From positions 2,673,001 through 2,737,000 of the forward strand of contig NC_015573.1 in the NCBI RefSeq assembly GCF_000214705.1: a DNA stretch of 64,000 nucleotides, written 5' to 3'. Of the stretch, positions 1 to 8,521 are shown piece after piece. Position 1 is the stretch's first letter. Each line of letters begins with the position of its first letter. The DNA is from Desulfofundulus kuznetsovii DSM 6115 (lineage in GTDB: Bacteria > Bacillota > Desulfotomaculia > Desulfotomaculales > Desulfovirgulaceae). The notes beneath the pieces were generated by a model that was not told where the DNA came from, made no database searches, and saw only the letters and a program-made list of their open reading frames with translations. The translations under genes were made by a program, and so were the position numbers.

Positions 1-497
1 GCAGCCACGGCATCCAAAAGGGTATCCCGGAAAATATAATCGCCCAACTCCACCACGCCTGGACCCACTGCGCCGGCAGAAAGGAGAACCACCTTATTTT
101 GCTGGCAGATGGGTGCGGCCAGCTTGGTCTTGCCGGTAGTGGGGTCGCCCACAATGGCCACCACCCGGTCCTTGCTAATCATTTTCTGCACCACGGCGGC
201 AGCCTCAGTTTGCTTGCTGCCGTGGTCCGACTCCACGATTTCAATCTTTTTGCCCAGCACGCCGCCTTCTTTATTTAAATCCCCGGCGGCCATTTTCATG
301 CCTTTTAAGGTTTCTATACCGTAACTGGCCTCGTTCCCGGTCAAAGCGCCCATGAAACCAATCTTAATGGTATCACCCGACGCCCCGCCTTTATTTTCGC
401 CACCGCCCGAGGTGCCCGTTTTACCACCACACCCGGCCACCAGGGCGATCATGAGCAACACACTTAATAATACCAGGGCTACTTTATGCTTTTTCAA
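1..497 (-). CDS. Branched-chain amino acid-type ABC transporter substrate-binding lipoprotein (partial)
   Basis: The first ~165 residues are present; the rest runs off the window edge. The TTG start at 497 sits directly after AGGAGGAGG. A short Lys/His-rich N terminus, a hydrophobic stretch and a VAGCGG lipobox predict a lipoprotein. The mature part contains KIGFMGALTGNEASYG and a later VAIVGDPTTGKT segment, typical of LivK/periplasmic-binding-fold type I proteins that bind branched-chain amino acids or similar amides outside the membrane. The start is fixed by the ribosome site. The ligand cannot be told from sequence, because this family also binds urea, amides and aromatic acids. Confidence 0.85.
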   Translation of the reverse strand, partial: MKKHKVALVLLSVLLMIALVAGCGGKTGTSGGGENKGGASGDTIKIGFMGALTGNEASYGIETLKGMKMAAGDLNKEGGVLGKKIEIVESDHGSKQTEAAAVVQKMISKDRVVAIVGDPTTGKTKLAAPICQQNKVVLLSAGAVGPGVVELGDYIFRDTLLDAVA

Positions 498-703
498 CTG
501 TCCTCCTCCTTTTTCTTTTACTCTCCAAAACCCTTCCGCCTACCCCCTTAACTCGCCATGTACCCCCTGTAGCACTTTCACCCCCATTTTCTGAAAATTC
601 CTTGTATAAAAGCATTTCGACTTAAAGGGGATAAATCCTTTTCAAAAAATCGACAAAGAAGAAAAATTTTTTTGTCCACATTTTTAGACACCTTGGCCCT
701 TGT

Positions 704-757
704 CAAAAACAAAAAAGATCCTGCCACCCCCTTTAGTTAGAAGGCTTTCGGATCTTT
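704..757 (-). terminator. Intrinsic terminator in the leader of the binding-protein gene
   Basis: On the minus strand AAAGATCC (757-750) pairs with GGATCTTT (721-714), and TTTGTTTTT follows. An inner GCC/GGC pairing is possible. It lies between a promoter at ~821-850 and the binding-protein start at 497, so it would end transcripts early. This suggests an attenuator or a short leader RNA. Confidence 0.6.
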
Positions 758-820
758 CCCCGATCCACCCGGCCGGGCGCCGTTACCCGGCCGAGAAAAC
801 AATTTTTCCTTGTTTTCCCC

Positions 821-850
821 ATTTTACACCTGCCAAAGGCCAGGTGTCAA
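821..850 (-). promoter_or_regulatory. Sigma-A-type promoter with an inverted repeat in the spacer
   Basis: Minus strand: TTGACA (850-845), 18-nt spacer, TAAAAT (826-821). The spacer holds ACACCTG...CAGGTGT (826-847), a 7-bp inverted repeat that could be an operator. Transcription would run toward the binding-protein gene. On the plus strand the same repeat is followed by TCTTTTTATT, so it could also be read as a weak terminator. Confidence 0.55.
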
Positions 851-1033
851 TCTTTTTATTCATCAAAACTTGATTTCGTCAACTGTTTAAAAAACTATAC
901 ACCAACACCTTGCGCGGGGAGTTGTTTAACTGGTCCGCGGGCGGTATGTTTTAAAGGCTACGTTACCGGCAGGAGTTCCACACTTTTAAAGCGAATAGTT
1001 ATTTGTCGAGCCTACAGAAAGGAAGAAGTCCAT

Positions 1034-1327
1034 ATGTGTGCACAGGAACCAAAGAAAAACCGGATTATCGTCACCGTCCTGGGACCCGACCGGGTGGGCA
1101 TTATCGCCGGGGTGGCCCGGGTGCTGGCCGAAAACAACATCAATATCCTGGACATCAGCCAGACCATATTGCAGGAATTTCTGGCCATGATCATGATTGC
1201 CGACATGGAAAAAAGTCGCATCGACCTGAGCACTTTAAAAGAACGCCTGGCGGCAAAAGGGTCCGAACTGGGGGTGCGCATCGACGCCCAGCACGAGGAC
1301 GCCTTCCGCTTCATGCATAGAATCTAA
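1034..1327 (+). CDS. ACT domain protein (UPF0237 family)
   Basis: A 97-residue single ACT domain. The motif VTVLGPDRVGIIAGVARVLAEN is the usual ACT entry strand and helix, followed by INILDISQTIL. ACT domains bind amino acids or related small ligands and act as sensors. The start is ATG at 1034 after GGAAGAAG. It lies 35 bp before the UPF0210/PFL-like gene on the same strand. This pair is conserved in many Firmicutes and archaea, which suggests the ACT protein regulates or partners its neighbour. The ligand is unknown. Confidence 0.9.
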   Translation: MCAQEPKKNRIIVTVLGPDRVGIIAGVARVLAENNINILDISQTILQEFLAMIMIADMEKSRIDLSTLKERLAAKGSELGVRIDAQHEDAFRFMHRI

Positions 1328-1362
1328 CCTAAACTTAGGAATACAAAGGAGAAACAAATACC

Positions 1363-2721
1363 ATGCTTACCCTGGCAGAAATCATGGAAACCATCAAGAT
1401 GGTCCAGGAGGAAAACCTGGACATTCGCACCATTACCATGGGCATCAGCCTGCGGGACTGCGCGGACCCGGATCTCAAGAGGGCATGCCGGAAAATCTAC
1501 GATAAAATCACCCGCCTGGCCAGCAGGCTGGTTGCGGTGGGAGAAGAAATCAGCCGGGAATACGGCATTCCCATCGTACACAAAAGAATCTCCGTCACCC
1601 CCATTTCCCTGATTGCCGAATGCAGCCGTCAGGAAGATTACGTGGAATACGCCCTTACCCTGGATGCCGCCGCGGCCGCCGTAGGGGTAAACTTTATCGG
1701 CGGCTTTTCTGCTCTGGTACACAAAGGCTTTACCGGCGGGGACCGGATATTGATTACTTCCATCCCCGCCGCCCTGGCCGGCACCGGAAGGGTCTGCGCC
1801 TCGGTAAACGTGGCTACCACCAGGGCGGGCATAAATATGGACGCCGTTTACCTGATGGGCCGGGTGATTAAAGAAACCGCCGCGCGGACGGCGGAACAGG
1901 GCGGCTTGGGCTGTGCCAAACTGGTGGTTTTCAGCAACGTCCCCGAGGACAACCCCTTTATGGCCGGCGCCTTTCATGGAATCGGGGAGCCCGAATGTAC
2001 CATCAATGTAGGGGTGTCCGGGCCGGGAGTGGTTAAAAACGCCGTCGCCCGGGTGGGCAATGCGGATTTCGGAACACTGGCGGAAACAGTGAAAAAGACG
2101 GCTTTTAAAATTACCCGGATGGGGGAGCTGGTTGGCCGGCTGGCGGCGGAACGGCTGGGTGTGCCCTTCGGCATTGTAGACCTGTCCCTGGCCCCCACCC
2201 CGGCAGTGGGGGACAGCGTGGCGGAGATCCTGGAAGCCATGGGCCTGGAACGTTGCGGCACCCACGGCACCACTGCCGCCCTGGCCCTGTTAAACGATGC
2301 CGTTAAAAAAGGAGGGGCCATGGCCTCTTCCTACGTAGGCGGATTGTCGGGGGCCTTTATCCCGGTCAGCGAAGACGCGGGGATGATCCGGGCGGTGGAG
2401 GGGGGAGCCCTTTCCCTGGACAAGCTGGAGGCCATGACCTGCGTTTGTTCGGTGGGCCTGGACATGATTGCCGTTCCCGGGGATACCAGTGCGGAAACCA
2501 TCGCCGCCATTATTGCCGACGAGGTGGCCATTGGTGTGATCAACAATAAAACCACCGCCGTCAGAATCATTCCCGCCCCGGGCAAAAAGGTGGGGGATAA
2601 TGTCACCTTTGGCGGGCTCTTAGGAGAAGCGCCCGTAATGGCGGTGCATCCCTTTTCCGCGGACAACTTTGTGCGCCGGGGAGGCCGCATCCCCGCCCCC
2701 ATCCAGAGTCTGACCAATTAA
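1363..2721 (+). CDS. UPF0210 / PFL-like (DUF711) family protein
   Basis: A 452-residue protein, full length for the family, with ATG after AAAGGAG. Glycine-rich segments such as [16 protein letters not shown] and [21 protein letters not shown] match the DUF711 family, whose fold resembles glycyl-radical enzymes of the pyruvate formate-lyase type. I see no C-terminal glycyl-radical RVxG loop of a true PFL, so radical chemistry should not be assumed. The biochemical function is unknown. It is the second gene of a two-gene operon with the ACT protein and converges on the flavoprotein gene at 2746. Confidence 0.88.
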   Translation: MLTLAEIMETIKMVQEENLDIRTITMGISLRDCADPDLKRACRKIYDKITRLASRLVAVGEEISREYGIPIVHKRISVTPISLIAECSRQEDYVEYALTLDAAAAAVGVNFIGGFSALVHKGFTGGDRILITSIPAALAGTGRVCASVNVATTRAGINMDAVYLMGRVIKETAARTAEQGGLGCAKLVVFSNVPEDNPFMAGAFHGIGEPECTINVGVSGPGVVKNAVARVGNADFGTLAETVKKTAFKITRMGELVGRLAAERLGVPFGIVDLSLAPTPAVGDSVAEILEAMGLERCGTHGTTAALALLNDAVKKGGAMASSYVGGLSGAFIPVSEDAGMIRAVEGGALSLDKLEAMTCVCSVGLDMIAVPGDTSAETIAAIIADEVAIGVINNKTTAVRIIPAPGKKVGDNVTFGGLLGEAPVMAVHPFSADNFVRRGGRIPAPIQSLTN

Positions 2722-2745
2722 GACCGGGAAAGCCGTCCCATCCCA

Positions 2746-3654
2746 CTATTGATTGAGCAAATAACGGTAGGCCCCCAGGGCGGCCTTGGCCCCTTCCCCG
2801 GCGGCAACAATAATCTGTTTTTCCGGAATGCTGCTCACATCCCCGGCTGCAAAGGCACCGGGTACGGAGGTGCTGCAGTCGCAGTCGACCTTGATCTCCC
2901 CCTTCTCGTTCAGCTCCAGCAGACCTTCGACAAAATGTGTGCTGGGTACGGTGCCAATTTCGATAAATACCCCTTGCACGGGTATTTTTTTCTCTTCTTT
3001 TCGCCCGTCCAGGGAGCGCAAAGTGATGCCCGTCACCCTTTCGTTTCCTTCGATGCGCACCGTTTCGTACCCCACCAGCTTGGTCAGATTCGGCGCATCT
3101 TTCACTTTGTCGACGATAATGGGGTCCGCCGTCCATTCCGCCAGGGAGACAACGTAGACCTGTTTGGCTATTTTGATCAAATCGTAAGCCGCCGTAAGGG
3201 CCGAGTTGCCGCCGCCCACCACAGCCACGTCCATACCGGCAAAAAGGGGGGCATCGCAAACCGCGCAGTAGCTGACCCCCCGGCCCGTCAACTCCCTTTC
3301 ACCGGGCGCATTGAGCCGGCGGGGAGCCTTGCCGGAAGCTACAATCACCGCCCGCGAGTGAAACTCCTCGCCGCCGGCAGTGCGGGTGATAAAATGACCG
3401 TTCTCCCGGGTTAGTTTAACCACTTCGGCTTCGACCCGCTCAACGGGGTATTGTTTTACATGGTCTTCAAACTTAGACAGCAATTCGGGACCGGTAATGT
3501 ATTGAAAACCGATATAGTTTTCTACTCCCGAAGCCCAGGCCATCTGGCCTCCATACTGTTTTCCAACTAAGAGGGTAGACAGCTTTTTGCGGGCCGCATA
3601 TACGGCCGCCGTTAACCCTGCCGGGCCCATCCCGATAATGACCAGGTCGTACAT
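2746..3654 (-). CDS. Thioredoxin reductase-like FAD/NAD(P)H disulfide oxidoreductase
   Basis: 302 residues with ATG at 3654 after AGGGGGAAA. It has an FAD-binding GMGPAGLTAAVYAAR near the N terminus, a redox-active C130-A-V-C133 pair, a second Rossmann motif VVGGGNSALTAAYDL, and a C-terminal GAFAAGDV FAD motif. This is the low-molecular-weight TrxB layout. The family moves electrons from NAD(P)H or ferredoxin to thioredoxin or a similar disulfide protein. No thioredoxin gene is adjacent, so the partner is unknown and it could serve a different disulfide or peroxiredoxin system. Confidence 0.88.
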   Translation of the reverse strand: MYDLVIIGMGPAGLTAAVYAARKKLSTLLVGKQYGGQMAWASGVENYIGFQYITGPELLSKFEDHVKQYPVERVEAEVVKLTRENGHFITRTAGGEEFHSRAVIVASGKAPRRLNAPGERELTGRGVSYCAVCDAPLFAGMDVAVVGGGNSALTAAYDLIKIAKQVYVVSLAEWTADPIIVDKVKDAPNLTKLVGYETVRIEGNERVTGITLRSLDGRKEEKKIPVQGVFIEIGTVPSTHFVEGLLELNEKGEIKVDCDCSTSVPGAFAAGDVSSIPEKQIIVAAGEGAKAALGAYRYLLNQ

Positions 3655-3713
3655 TGCAAATTTCCCCCTGGCTATTATTTTCTCCCGGCGGGGAAAATTA
3701 ATACAACACTTAC

Positions 3714-3920
3714 CTGGTTATTTCCCCCACCGCCCGGACCGACCCTTCGGTCAACTGGTGCACTTCTTCGGCCACCACGGCAAAACCGCGCCTGTAATCC
3801 CCGGCCCGGGCTGTCTCAATTGCCGCGCAGTTTGGCCGCCGTCATTAAAGACTTCCGTCAAGCGGGCCAGTTCATCCTGCCCGGAAACCGGAATTTGCCG
3901 GGTTAAATCGCCGGCAGCCA
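3714..3920 (-). pseudogene. Decayed tail of a methyl-accepting chemotaxis protein
   Basis: Minus-strand translation from 3920 gives a HAMP-like AAGDLTRQIPVSGQDELARL. After a frame change it gives [24 protein letters not shown], the conserved tip of the MCP signalling domain, and stops at ~3714. The long helices between are missing. The fragment starts inside the stop codon of the HAMP protein at 3921-4829, so the two are probably remains of one chemoreceptor gene. Confidence 0.75.
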
Positions 3921-4829
3921 TCAATTTGTAATCTTAAATTGCAGAGAAAGGCTGTTCAACCTGTCTACCACCCGGGCCAGCCGGCGGGCTGCATTGTTTA
4001 TTTCCGCCAGATCCGCCATCTCTTTCTGATCTTTCCCGGCGGTGGAACAGTAGCTTTCCGTGCGGGACAAAATAAGCTGGCTGTTTTTGGCCATCTCCAT
4101 GGTGCTCAACTGGACCGTCCGGAAAAGATTGGTCAGGTAGACGGTCATGGTGTTAAACGCCTGGGCCAGGTTGCCCAGCTCGTCCTGCTTGCGTACCGGG
4201 ACTTTATAGGCGAAATTGCCGGTGGCGATATGCCGGGTGGCTTCCATTAAATCATTAATGGGCAGGCGTAAAACACGTTTGCTGATGATGTGTGCCAGCA
4301 TGATCCCGGCATACAACGCCGCCAGCAAAACAAAAACCATGGTCAGGGCCAGGTTGCGCATATATTTTTTTGTTCGTTCCTGATCCATCTGGATGTAAAA
4401 GTAGCCCAGCAAACTGCCTTCGGCAGTTCTTACCGGAGCGCTGATCACCGGACCGGGGGAAACGCTTTTTTGAAAGATTCCTTCCGGAGAGCCCCCGGAA
4501 ACAGTTCTGCCAATCAAAAGGGTATTGGTATGAGCAACTATTTTCCCGCCGGAATTAACGATGGCCGCTTCCCCGATATCTTCATTTGCCTTCAGGTCGG
4601 AAAAGAGCTTGTTTAATAGCTGCGGGTCGCCGGCCTGCAGCCGCTCGGCCGCCAGGGCGGTAACAGCGGAGGCAACGGCCTCGCCTTTCTCCTTTATTTG
4701 AAGCTCCATGATTTGCTGGATACGGATGTAAGTAGAACAACCCACCGTAATGATTAGAAAAGAAATTAACAGGCCAAAGTAAATGCTTATTTTAGTGGCA
4801 ATGGAAATTCTGCGCCCCGTGTTTTTCAT
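3921..4829 (-). CDS. Membrane sensor protein with HAMP domain, lacking an output domain
   Basis: 302 residues, ATG at 4829 after AGAGGTGA. It has an N-terminal transmembrane helix (about residues 15-35), an extracytoplasmic sensor with a cache-like NEDIGEAAIVNSGGKIVAHTN segment, a second transmembrane helix (about 160-182), then a HAMP domain with ATGNFAYKVPVRKQDELGNLAQAFNTM. After HAMP there are only ~70 residues and no kinase or MCP output. Family knowledge says HAMP normally passes signals to such a domain. The decayed MCP tail directly downstream suggests this is a truncated chemoreceptor. It overlaps the DUF192 gene by 38 bp. Confidence 0.75.
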   Translation of the reverse strand: MKNTGRRISIATKISIYFGLLISFLIITVGCSTYIRIQQIMELQIKEKGEAVASAVTALAAERLQAGDPQLLNKLFSDLKANEDIGEAAIVNSGGKIVAHTNTLLIGRTVSGGSPEGIFQKSVSPGPVISAPVRTAEGSLLGYFYIQMDQERTKKYMRNLALTMVFVLLAALYAGIMLAHIISKRVLRLPINDLMEATRHIATGNFAYKVPVRKQDELGNLAQAFNTMTVYLTNLFRTVQLSTMEMAKNSQLILSRTESYCSTAGKDQKEMADLAEINNAARRLARVVDRLNSLSLQFKITN

Positions 4830-5187
4830 TGCGAATCACCTCTTTTTCAGAAAAACTGAGTGTGTCTCCCGGTACTGTACCGGTTTTCAAGAGAACGCCC
4901 GCGGGCAGCTCAACCACCCGGCGCGCCCCGGGCACCGGCATGGTGAACCGGTAAGGAGGCAGATTGACCAGGGTTTTGAGCACCGTCCCTTTTTCATCCA
5001 GGAAAGCCACATCAATATGGAAACGCAGAAAGCAGGTGTGGACGGCCCGGCATTTTTCCAGAACAAGAGCCTCGCCGGGTTCCATCTTCCGCCTGCCCAT
5101 AAGCCCCTTCAACCGTGACCGGAAGTTTGCCGCCACCCGCACATTCTGGGCCAGCAATGCGTTGCGGGTTAAATTAATCAAACGCAT
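4792..5187 (-). CDS. DUF192 family protein
   Basis: 131 residues. FRSRLKGLMGRRKMEPGEALVLEKCRAVHTCFLRFHIDVAFLD is the conserved core of DUF192 (residues ~22-65), and RRVVELPAG follows. DUF192 proteins are small beta folds of unknown function, often exported or next to secretion genes. This copy lacks an obvious signal peptide. It follows the Tad genes on the same strand 12 bp after TadC, which suggests co-transcription, and it overlaps the HAMP protein start. Confidence 0.82.
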   Translation of the reverse strand: MRLINLTRNALLAQNVRVAANFRSRLKGLMGRRKMEPGEALVLEKCRAVHTCFLRFHIDVAFLDEKGTVLKTLVNLPPYRFTMPVPGARRVVELPAGVLLKTGTVPGDTLSFSEKEVIRNEKHGAQNFHCH

Positions 5188-5199
5188 CCCTGTAAAACC

Positions 5200-6117
5200 T
5201 CACCTGGTAAAAACCTTACTGATTTTGATCACCGCCGGCCCCAGGAGAACCAGGAATACGGCGGGAAATATAAAAAACACCATGGGGAAAAGCATTTTCA
5301 CCGGCGCCTTCATCGCTCTTTCTTCGGCCCGCTGGCGCCTCTTGTTTCTCATTTGTGCCGACTGCGCGCGCAGCACGTTGCCAATACTGATCCCCAACCG
5401 GTCGGCGACTATGATGGAGCCGGCAAAGGAGGAAAACTCGTCCACCCCCAGCCTTTCGGCTGCATCCCGGAGGGCTTCACGCCGCGGCTTGCCCATGTTT
5501 ATTTCCCGCAGTATTTGCGAAAACTCTTTGGCCAGCAGGCCTTTCTTTTTCTCCGCCACCTTCAAAAGGGCGCCGTCAAAGCCCAGCCCCGCTTCCACGC
5601 TTACGGTCAACAGGTCCAGCACATCCGGAAGCTCTTTTCTGATCAGTTCGGCGCGGTCCCGGATCCGGGCCTCAAGATAAAAGTTCGGCAGGTGCCAGCC
5701 CAGCAAAACGCCCAGGAAGGACAACAGGCAGGTTTGAACCGGCTCCAGGTGGAGCGTTCCGGAAAAGAAAAAGGAAAATACCCCGGCCGCTCCGGCGGTA
5801 AAGTACTTGAGCAAGGCATACTCGCCGGCGCTCAAACCGCCCGGCCTCCCCGCCCGGTTCAGTTTCTCTTCCAGAACGGCAGTTTTCTCGGCCGGGATTA
5901 AAACACCGGCCAGGCCAATCATCTTTCTTAAAACCGGCCGGACCACCCTTTGCAAAAAGGGCGCCTTTAATTCCTGTTCCCGGAAAGATAAGGCGGGGGC
6001 TCCCAACACTTCCTCCACCCTTTGGGAAATTTGCAAGCGCTCCCCCCAAAGGGCTTGGTAAAGGCCCAGAAGAAAAAATGCAATAGCCAGAAAAAACGCG
6101 GCCGCTGAAAGGATCAT
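5200..6117 (-). CDS. tadC: Tad pilus inner-membrane platform protein TadC
   Basis: A type II secretion F-domain protein. I take ATG at 6117, since GGAAGGGG lies 10 nt upstream; a TTG at 6141 would extend it and overlap TadB. It has an N-terminal transmembrane helix, two middle helices, the T2SSF core with LPDVLDLLTVSVEAGLGFDGALLKVAEK, and a C-terminal hydrophobic hairpin. With TadB it forms the membrane platform on which the TadA ATPase works to assemble Flp pili. It sits last in the pilus gene run. Confidence 0.9.
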   Translation of the reverse strand: MILSAAAFFLAIAFFLLGLYQALWGERLQISQRVEEVLGAPALSFREQELKAPFLQRVVRPVLRKMIGLAGVLIPAEKTAVLEEKLNRAGRPGGLSAGEYALLKYFTAGAAGVFSFFFSGTLHLEPVQTCLLSFLGVLLGWHLPNFYLEARIRDRAELIRKELPDVLDLLTVSVEAGLGFDGALLKVAEKKKGLLAKEFSQILREINMGKPRREALRDAAERLGVDEFSSFAGSIIVADRLGISIGNVLRAQSAQMRNKRRQRAEERAMKAPVKMLFPMVFFIFPAVFLVLLGPAVIKISKVFTR

Positions 6118-6137
6118 CAATAAACAACCCCTTCCTG

Positions 6138-7112
6138 TCAAACGCTTATGCGGACGATCCTTTTAATTAAAATCCATCCCAACAGCTCGGCCAGCACCGC
6201 CGCGCCCAGCATCATTCGCCCGGTGGGGTGGGTAAACAGGACACTGATATACCCGGGATTGATGAGCAGCATGACAACAACCAGGAATACGGGCAACACA
6301 CTGATGATTGTTCCGGAAAGGCGTCCCTGGGCGGTCAGAGCACGGATTTCCCCCTGAATACGCACCCTTTCCTGGATGGTCCGGGCAATCTTATCCAGCA
6401 CCTCGGCCAGGTTCCCTCCCACCTGCCGCTGGATGAGCACGGCGGTAACCACCAGGGACAGGTCTTCGCTTTTCACTCTTTTGACCAGGCTGGTCAACGC
6501 CTCCTCCACCGGCGTGCCCAGGCTCAACTCCCGAAAGGTGCGTCCAAATTCCCGCCCGATGGGCGGCGGCATCTCCCGCTGGACCACTTCGATGGCCTGC
6601 ATAAAACTAAAGCCGGCGCGCAAAGAGTTGGCCATGATTAAAAGAGTATCGGCAATCTGACCGTTAAAAAGCATCACCCGTCTTCTGGCGATTGCCTTTA
6701 CCAGCCAGAAAGGCGCCGCCCCGGCGGCCAGCGCAGCCATCACGGCCAGCTCCGGGCGCCCGGTCAGCGCAACAGCGATAACACCTCCCCCGGCCGCGCA
6801 AAACGCGGCCAGGGCGACAAATTCTTCTCCTTTGAAAGGCAGATCAGCTTCGGCCAGCCGCCTGTCCGCGGCCATACTCAACACCCGCGGGGACAGCCGG
6901 CCCGCGTGGGCGAGCAGCGATTTAAAGAAGTTATGGCGCAGGTCTTGATTAATCTTTTCCATCCGGCCGCTTCCGTCCGGGCCTCCCTGCCCGGCCAGTT
7001 CTTTTAGCCGGTCGGTGATAAACTTCTTCCGGGCCAGGATGAGTTGCTGCAGCCCCGGCACAAGCAACGCTACGGCCAGAAAAGTAAAAAGGGCAATAAC
7101 CTTCAAATCCAC
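6138..7112 (-). CDS. tadB: Tad pilus inner-membrane platform protein TadB
   Basis: About 324 residues. The GTG at 7112 is preferred because AAAGGAG ends 8 nt before it; a GTG at 7121 would overlap the ribosome site. N-terminal and central transmembrane helices precede the T2SSF domain containing IADTLLIMANSLRAGFSFMQAIEVV, with a hydrophobic C-terminal pair. It pairs with TadC as the Flp pilus platform. The order TadA-TadB-TadC is the standard one. Confidence 0.9.
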   Translation of the reverse strand: MDLKVIALFTFLAVALLVPGLQQLILARKKFITDRLKELAGQGGPDGSGRMEKINQDLRHNFFKSLLAHAGRLSPRVLSMAADRRLAEADLPFKGEEFVALAAFCAAGGGVIAVALTGRPELAVMAALAAGAAPFWLVKAIARRRVMLFNGQIADTLLIMANSLRAGFSFMQAIEVVQREMPPPIGREFGRTFRELSLGTPVEEALTSLVKRVKSEDLSLVVTAVLIQRQVGGNLAEVLDKIARTIQERVRIQGEIRALTAQGRLSGTIISVLPVFLVVVMLLINPGYISVLFTHPTGRMMLGAAVLAELLGWILIKRIVRISV

Positions 7113-7125
7113 GCCACCCACTCCT

Positions 7126-8514
7126 TTAGCGCAGCCAGAATATATTCGGCGGCAGCTCGATCCCGCACACTTCCAGGCGGTCTATAAATTTCGGCCTGAT
7201 CCCGGTGGCCCGGAACCGGCCGAGTATTTTTCCGTTGCCGTCCACGCCCGTCTGCTCGAAAAGAAAAAGATCCTGGAGGACGATCACGTCACCTTCCATC
7301 CCCTGTACTTCCGTAATGTGGGTTACTTTTCGGGACCCGTCCTTAAGGCGCGCCATGTGCACGATCACATCGAGGGCCGAGGAAATCTGTTCCCTGATGG
7401 CACGCACGGGCAAGTCCACCCCCGCCATCAGCACCATGGTTTCCAGGCGCGAAAGAATGTCCCGGGGGGAATTGGCGTGCCCGGTGGTCAAAGAGCCGTC
7501 ATGCCCCGTGTTCATGGCCTGCAGCATGTCCAGCGCTTCGCCGCTGCGCACCTCACCCACGATGATGCGGTCCGGGCGCATCCGCAAAGCGTTGCGCACC
7601 AGGTCCCGGATGGTTACCTCCCCCCGCCCTTCCATATTTGCGGGACGGCTTTCCAGGGTGACGACATGTTCCTGGCGCAGCTGCAATTCGGCCGCGTCCT
7701 CAATGGTAATGATCCGCTCATCGGCCGGGATAAAAGAGGAGAGAATATTCAGCATGCTTGTCTTCCCGCTTCCCGTGCCTCCGGAGACAATCATGTTCAG
7801 GCGCGCACGCACACACGCTTCCAGGAAAAGGGCCATTTCTTCCGTAAGGGTGCCCAGCGACAGCAGATTTTCCACCGTGAGCGGATCCTGAAAAAATTTA
7901 CGGATGGTAATGGTAGGCCCGTTCAAGGCCAGGGGAGGAATAATGGCGTTGACCCGGGAGCCGTCCGGCAACCGGGCGTCGACCATGGGAGAGCTCTCGT
8001 CTATTCTTCGCCCCAGAGGGGCCACGATTTTTTCAATCACGTGCATGACGTGCTGGTCGTCCCGGAAAGTAATGGGGGTGAGCTCCAGCCTGCCCCCCCG
8101 CTCCACGTAGACCTGACGCGGCCCGTTGACCATAATTTCCGTAACTTCCGGGTCTTTCAACAGGGAGGTGATCGGGCCAAAACCAATCGCTTCATCGATA
8201 ATCTCATTGATGATCCGCTGGCGGTCGGAACGGGAGACGTGCCGCCCGGATTCATCAATCAATCTGCCGACCAGGTCCCCGATCCTTTCGGCCACCGGTT
8301 CGCGGCGGTCTCTTTTCTCCTGGGGCAACTCCGCCAGTTCGGCAATAACTTTCTTGTGCAGGTCGATTTTAAGGTCCTGGAAGGGGTCTTTGGGGGGAGC
8401 GGAATAAGCCTGCCTGGCAGGCTGGGTGCTTTTATTTGCCTGTACAGCTCCGCCGGGTTCAAAAGTTCTCCTGTTCTTCTGCTCAAACCTCGCAAAAAGG
8501 GACACCCCAATCAC
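7126..8514 (-). CDS. tadA: Tad pilus assembly ATPase TadA/CpaF
   Basis: 462 residues. Walker A is GGTGSGKTS (about 245-253). A Walker B-like RPDRIIVGEVRSGEALDML follows, with the arginine-rich and His-box region between, as in secretion ATPases of the CpaF/VirB11 group. It hydrolyses ATP at the cytoplasmic face to drive pilin polymerisation. The N-terminal ~50 residues are poorly conserved. GTG at 8514 or 8505 could be the start; both follow AGGAGAGAG. Confidence 0.93.
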   Translation of the reverse strand: MIGVSLFARFEQKNRRTFEPGGAVQANKSTQPARQAYSAPPKDPFQDLKIDLHKKVIAELAELPQEKRDRREPVAERIGDLVGRLIDESGRHVSRSDRQRIINEIIDEAIGFGPITSLLKDPEVTEIMVNGPRQVYVERGGRLELTPITFRDDQHVMHVIEKIVAPLGRRIDESSPMVDARLPDGSRVNAIIPPLALNGPTITIRKFFQDPLTVENLLSLGTLTEEMALFLEACVRARLNMIVSGGTGSGKTSMLNILSSFIPADERIITIEDAAELQLRQEHVVTLESRPANMEGRGEVTIRDLVRNALRMRPDRIIVGEVRSGEALDMLQAMNTGHDGSLTTGHANSPRDILSRLETMVLMAGVDLPVRAIREQISSALDVIVHMARLKDGSRKVTHITEVQGMEGDVIVLQDLFLFEQTGVDGNGKILGRFRATGIRPKFIDRLEVCGIELPPNIFWLR

Positions 8515-8521
8515 CTCTCTC

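Larger units (their letters stand above)
498..1033. other. Intergenic leader region
   Basis: No coding potential is seen. On the minus strand, after the promoter, come three potential hairpins: GAAAACAA/TTGTTTTC (~792-814), CGGCCGGG/CCCGGCCG (~769-793) and the terminator at 704-757. Nearer the gene, ACCCCC occurs three times at about 20-nt spacing (541-585). No known riboswitch class was matched by eye. Confidence 0.45.

Noticed and set aside
704-850. T-box leader for the binding-protein gene, because GGGTGGCA near the terminator resembles the T-box sequence.
   Set aside because: The RNA from the promoter to the terminator is only ~110 nt, and Stem I elements and the full AGGGTGGNACCGCG core are missing.
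1324-2265. A 313-residue minus-strand open frame opposite the UPF0210/PFL-like gene.
   Set aside because: A low-complexity His/Gly/Arg-rich shadow of a GC-rich gene. The plus-strand gene has a ribosome site and family motifs.
1363-2721. Annotation of the UPF0210 protein as an active pyruvate formate-lyase.
   Set aside because: No C-terminal glycyl-radical loop and no tandem catalytic Cys pair were seen; no PFL-activating enzyme is nearby.
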